Below, one piece after another: positions 5,913 to 7,815 of a DNA stretch of 7,815 nt. The DNA is from Chitinispirillaceae bacterium. GTDB taxonomy: Bacteria > Fibrobacterota > Chitinivibrionia > Chitinivibrionales > Chitinispirillaceae. A program made the position numbers and the translations under genes. Position 1 is the stretch's first letter. Each line of letters starts with the position of its first letter. Below the pieces are notes generated by a model. That model was not told the DNA's origin. It saw only the letters and a program-made list of their open reading frames with translations, and did no database searches. The stretch lies in NCBI GenBank assembly GCA_016926315.1, contig JAFGOU010000451.1:1-7815 (forward strand). Reading direction: 5' to 3'.

Positions 5913-6734
5913 ATGGCTGAAACACCGTTTGCAATGGACTTCAACACGCTGCTCGAAAATCATCTGACCGATTTCGACAGCCAGTTCGCGGGCTGCGACC
6001 GGTCGGCCGGCGGAGGAATCTACCTGCTGTCCGCAGTAAACAGCAGCGCGATATGGGGGCTTTACAAGCGGCTTGACTGGATCGCGAAACAGCTCTTCGT
6101 CAGCCAGTGCGACAACGAACAACTGCTGGTCCACGGCGCGGAATACGGGCTGACGAAGCTTATTTCCGAGGATTTTTCAGCGTTCCGGGCTCGCGTGCTG
6201 AACCGTATGCGCAATCCTCCTGCAGGCGGAAACCGGACGGACTGGGAGACCTGGCCGAAAGAGGTGTCGTACGCCCACACCGGCTATACTGAGAGTGCGC
6301 GTGACGTTTTCGTATATGAAAACTCACGTGGTAACGGCACCATAAACGTCGTTGTGACCTCTTCGCGCACACAGGCCCAGGGCGGAGAGCAAGAACCCAC
6401 GGCTGAATTGCTGGCAGCCATAACGGCATATCTGGCTATTAAACGGCCGATGGGGATATGGGACTTCCTCGTCATCGGCGCGACGAAAAAGAACCAGGAC
6501 ATTACCATGACGGTGACCGGGCCGTGTGATACGGTCAAAACGGCCACGGACATCACCGCATTCATGACGAGCCTTAATGTCGGGAAGCCGCTGTATATCG
6601 ACCAGTTGAAAAGTATTGCTATTGTCAACGGCGCGACCAGCGCGTCGGTCAGCGAGCCGGCGGCGGACGTCGGCGTCACTACGGGGCCCACCGTGTACGA
6701 ACGGATCTGGCCGGGCACCGTTTCGGTATCATAA
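5913..6734 (+). CDS. Baseplate J-like wedge protein (Mu gp47), short version
   Basis: A 273-residue protein of the baseplate J family (Mu gp47, P2 gpJ, T4 gp6-like), which forms the ring of wedges round the hub. Diagnostic is 'FRARVLNRMRNPPAGGNRTDWETWPKEV' (about 91-118, here broken by my reading into FRARVLNRMRN and PPAGGNRTDWETW), the PPAGGN...D...W signature of the family, followed by 'DVFVYENSRGNGTINVVVTSS' (about 131-151) and 'IKRPMGIWDFLVIGATKKNQDI' (about 176-197), matching the usual RP.G....V..p.....v segment. AAGGG at 5899-5903 is a fair ribosome site. It is shorter than Mu gp47 (about 360 residues). The N-terminus goes quickly into 'WGLYKRLDWIAKQLFVSQCDNEQLLVHGAEYGL', with no long leading domain, so the N-terminal part appears reduced. 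The frame looks intact, not broken. Confidence 0.85.
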   Translation: MAETPFAMDFNTLLENHLTDFDSQFAGCDRSAGGGIYLLSAVNSSAIWGLYKRLDWIAKQLFVSQCDNEQLLVHGAEYGLTKLISEDFSAFRARVLNRMRNPPAGGNRTDWETWPKEVSYAHTGYTESARDVFVYENSRGNGTINVVVTSSRTQAQGGEQEPTAELLAAITAYLAIKRPMGIWDFLVIGATKKNQDITMTVTGPCDTVKTATDITAFMTSLNVGKPLYIDQLKSIAIVNGATSASVSEPAADVGVTTGPTVYERIWPGTVSVS

Positions 6735-6736
6735 TC

Positions 6737-7249
6737 ATGATAAGAGGAATACTCATATCGCTTGAATGGATCGCGGGAAAACTGCGCCGGTTCAGCGCGT
6801 CCGGCAGGGCGGGCGAAACCATCCATAAAAGGGAAATAGTGCAGCACTACGGGTTCACCAGCAACCCGCCTGCAGGCGCGATACAGATCATCGTCAAGAA
6901 TGGCAATCTCATTTATTGCATTGCAGAGGAAGCTCCGGACAAGCGGCCGGACCTCGATGCGCTCGATGCCGCTGCGGCTCATTATTCCGATGCCACGCAT
7001 TACATCCTTATAAAAAAAGACGGCACGGTTCATATCAATACCGATAAGCCTGTGATCGTAGAATCCGACGACGTCAGGATAGGCCGGGAAACCCTGACGG
7101 AAAGCCTTGAACGGGTGATCAAGGGTGAGACGTTCCTTACGTTGTTCAACACTCATACGCATGTCGGCAATCTCGGCGCACCGTCTTCGCCGGTAGTTGC
7201 ACCGATGCTGGCTCCTGTCCATTTATCGACCAAGGTCAAGGCCGTATGA
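6737..7249 (+). CDS. Baseplate central spike protein (Mu gp45 / P2 gpV-like) with HxH tip
   Basis: A 170-residue protein (Mu gp45 is about 197) that forms the trimeric needle at the tail tip which pierces the outer membrane. The order fits: a basic N-terminal region (1-30), an OB-fold-like segment with 'VQHYGFTSNPPAGAIQIIV' (35-53) and 'NGNLIYCIAEE', a beta-helix region with alternating short strands (about 86-115, 'HYILIKKDGTVHINTDKPVI'), then 'LFNTHTHVGNLGAPSSPV' (136-153) with His140 and His142. In P2 gpV and relatives an HxH pair from each chain binds an iron ion at the tip. The ATG is two bases after the gp47 stop and has a weak ribosome site, so translation probably depends on coupling. 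In Mu this gene lies between gpP and gp46; here it follows gp47. Confidence 0.83.
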   Translation: MIRGILISLEWIAGKLRRFSASGRAGETIHKREIVQHYGFTSNPPAGAIQIIVKNGNLIYCIAEEAPDKRPDLDALDAAAAHYSDATHYILIKKDGTVHINTDKPVIVESDDVRIGRETLTESLERVIKGETFLTLFNTHTHVGNLGAPSSPVVAPMLAPVHLSTKVKAV

Positions 7250-7815
7250 GTGCAGCTACATTGCGTGAAGGCATTATAGTAGAGATGCAATCGGTCCAAA
7301 CGGTTGGTCGGACCTACCAGGCTCCGGAGGCGTGGCTGGTCCCGGTTGGAGCAGTATATACGCCGGGCAAGGCGTTTGCCGAATGCCTCGGAAATGCGAT
7401 TGTAGACGAGTTCGGTGCCGGGAACAGGTTCTGGATCGAACCGGTTCTCGGGTTTTACAATCCGACCGGTGGCCTGCCTGTTTCGCCTGCAACCGGTGAC
7501 AGGCATATTGCGTCGGCAACCGCTAACGGCTGGACGATCAATCGCGTTTATCAATGGTCCGGGGCAGCATGGATTGAAACGGCGCCATCGGAAGGATTCG
7601 CCGTATACGATAAAAATGGCGATTCGATCTATACCTTCAACGGGACGACGTGGATCAATTTAAGTTCATCGAGTCACGCGCGATCGCATGCGCTGGACAG
7701 CACCAGCGACCACACCGGCGTCACCGGTACCGAGAACAATTTCATGGCGCTTAATGCGAGCGGTTTGCCGAAAGACAGCGGGAGCAAGGCTTCTGACTTC
7801 TCGGCTGCCGGACAC
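7246..7815 (+). CDS. Tail fibre protein, N-terminal part (3' truncated by window)
   Basis: Starting at ATG 7246, overlapping the spike stop as ATGA, the frame stays open for all 190 codons to the window end. Residues about 1-70 give a basal region with no recognised match. Residues about 70-140 hold 'NPTGGLPVSPATGDRHIASA' followed by two repeats of a W/F-x-G-x-x-W hairpin: VYQWSGAAWIETAP (101-114) and IYTFNGTTWINLSS (128-141), 27 residues apart, resembling DUF2793-type modules of phage fibres. Next come 'SHARSHALDSTSDHTGVTG' (143-161) and 'FMALNASGLPKDSGSKASDF' (166-185), linker phrases typical of modular fibre shafts. The host-binding tip must lie downstream. Its place after the spike gene supports attachment to the baseplate. 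No gp48/gpI-like gene separates it from gp47 and spike. An internal Met at residue 14 is a less likely start. Confidence 0.78.
   Translation, partial: MSAATLREGIIVEMQSVQTVGRTYQAPEAWLVPVGAVYTPGKAFAECLGNAIVDEFGAGNRFWIEPVLGFYNPTGGLPVSPATGDRHIASATANGWTINRVYQWSGAAWIETAPSEGFAVYDKNGDSIYTFNGTTWINLSSSSHARSHALDSTSDHTGVTGTENNFMALNASGLPKDSGSKASDFSAAGH

Noticed and set aside
6222..6878. Repeated CCTGCAGGCG coding for Asn-Pro-Pro-Ala-Gly in both gp47 and spike
   Set aside because: Both motifs are expected independently in their own families, and CCTGCAGG-like words occur elsewhere in the window; chance plus codon preference is enough.
6284..7222. Minus-strand open frame (312 codons) opposite gp47 and spike
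   Set aside because: It crosses two well-supported + strand genes, shows no coherent domain, and has no neighbouring minus-strand genes.

Overview
This window is the tail and baseplate part of the late operon of a Mu-like contractile-tailed phage, most probably a prophage or a prophage-derived particle. All genes lie on the + strand. The gene families (Mu gpL/gpM sheath and tube, gp41 chaperone, tape measure, gpN, gpP, gp46, gp47, gp45-like spike, fibre) point to a Gram-negative host. Base composition is moderately GC-rich by eye (not computed) and fairly even across the window. The host genus cannot be told from this piece.

Layout: the window opens inside the 3' end of the tail sheath gene (1-327). 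Next come the tail tube (447-809) and the tail assembly chaperone (945-1253), which has a probable -1 frameshift extension to 1423. The tape measure protein follows (1420-3198), then a gpN-type 'DNA circularization' tail/baseplate protein (3198-4496), the baseplate hub gpP (4486-5532), gp46 (5522-5911), a short baseplate J/gp47 wedge protein (5913-6734), a gp45-like central spike with an HxH metal-binding tip (6737-7249), and the first 190 codons of a tail fibre gene that runs off the end (7246-7815).

How they work together: gpP and the spike form the central hub and needle. gp46 and gp47 build the wedges around it, and gpN sits with this tail/baseplate assembly. The tape measure and the chaperone pair set the length over which tube subunits stack. 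The sheath wraps the tube and contracts, and the fibre binds the host surface. From 1420 onward the genes are packed with overlapping stop/start codons, so translation is probably coupled. The two real intergenic gaps lie on either side of the tube gene, and each holds a strong perfect hairpin without a proper U-tract.

Points of interest: (i) an A9 slippery run that would fuse the chaperone to an otherwise start-less -1 frame ending exactly on the tape-measure start; (ii) a spike gene placed after gp47 rather than between gpP and gp46 as in Mu, with no gp48-like gene seen before the fibre; (iii) an identical 12-base stop/start overlap on both sides of the hub gene; (iv) hairpins bracketing the tube gene. 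I saw no RNA genes, CRISPR, insertion sequences, attachment sites or minus-strand genes. I saw no evidence of a wholly new system: this is a recognisable tail cassette with some unusual arrangements.
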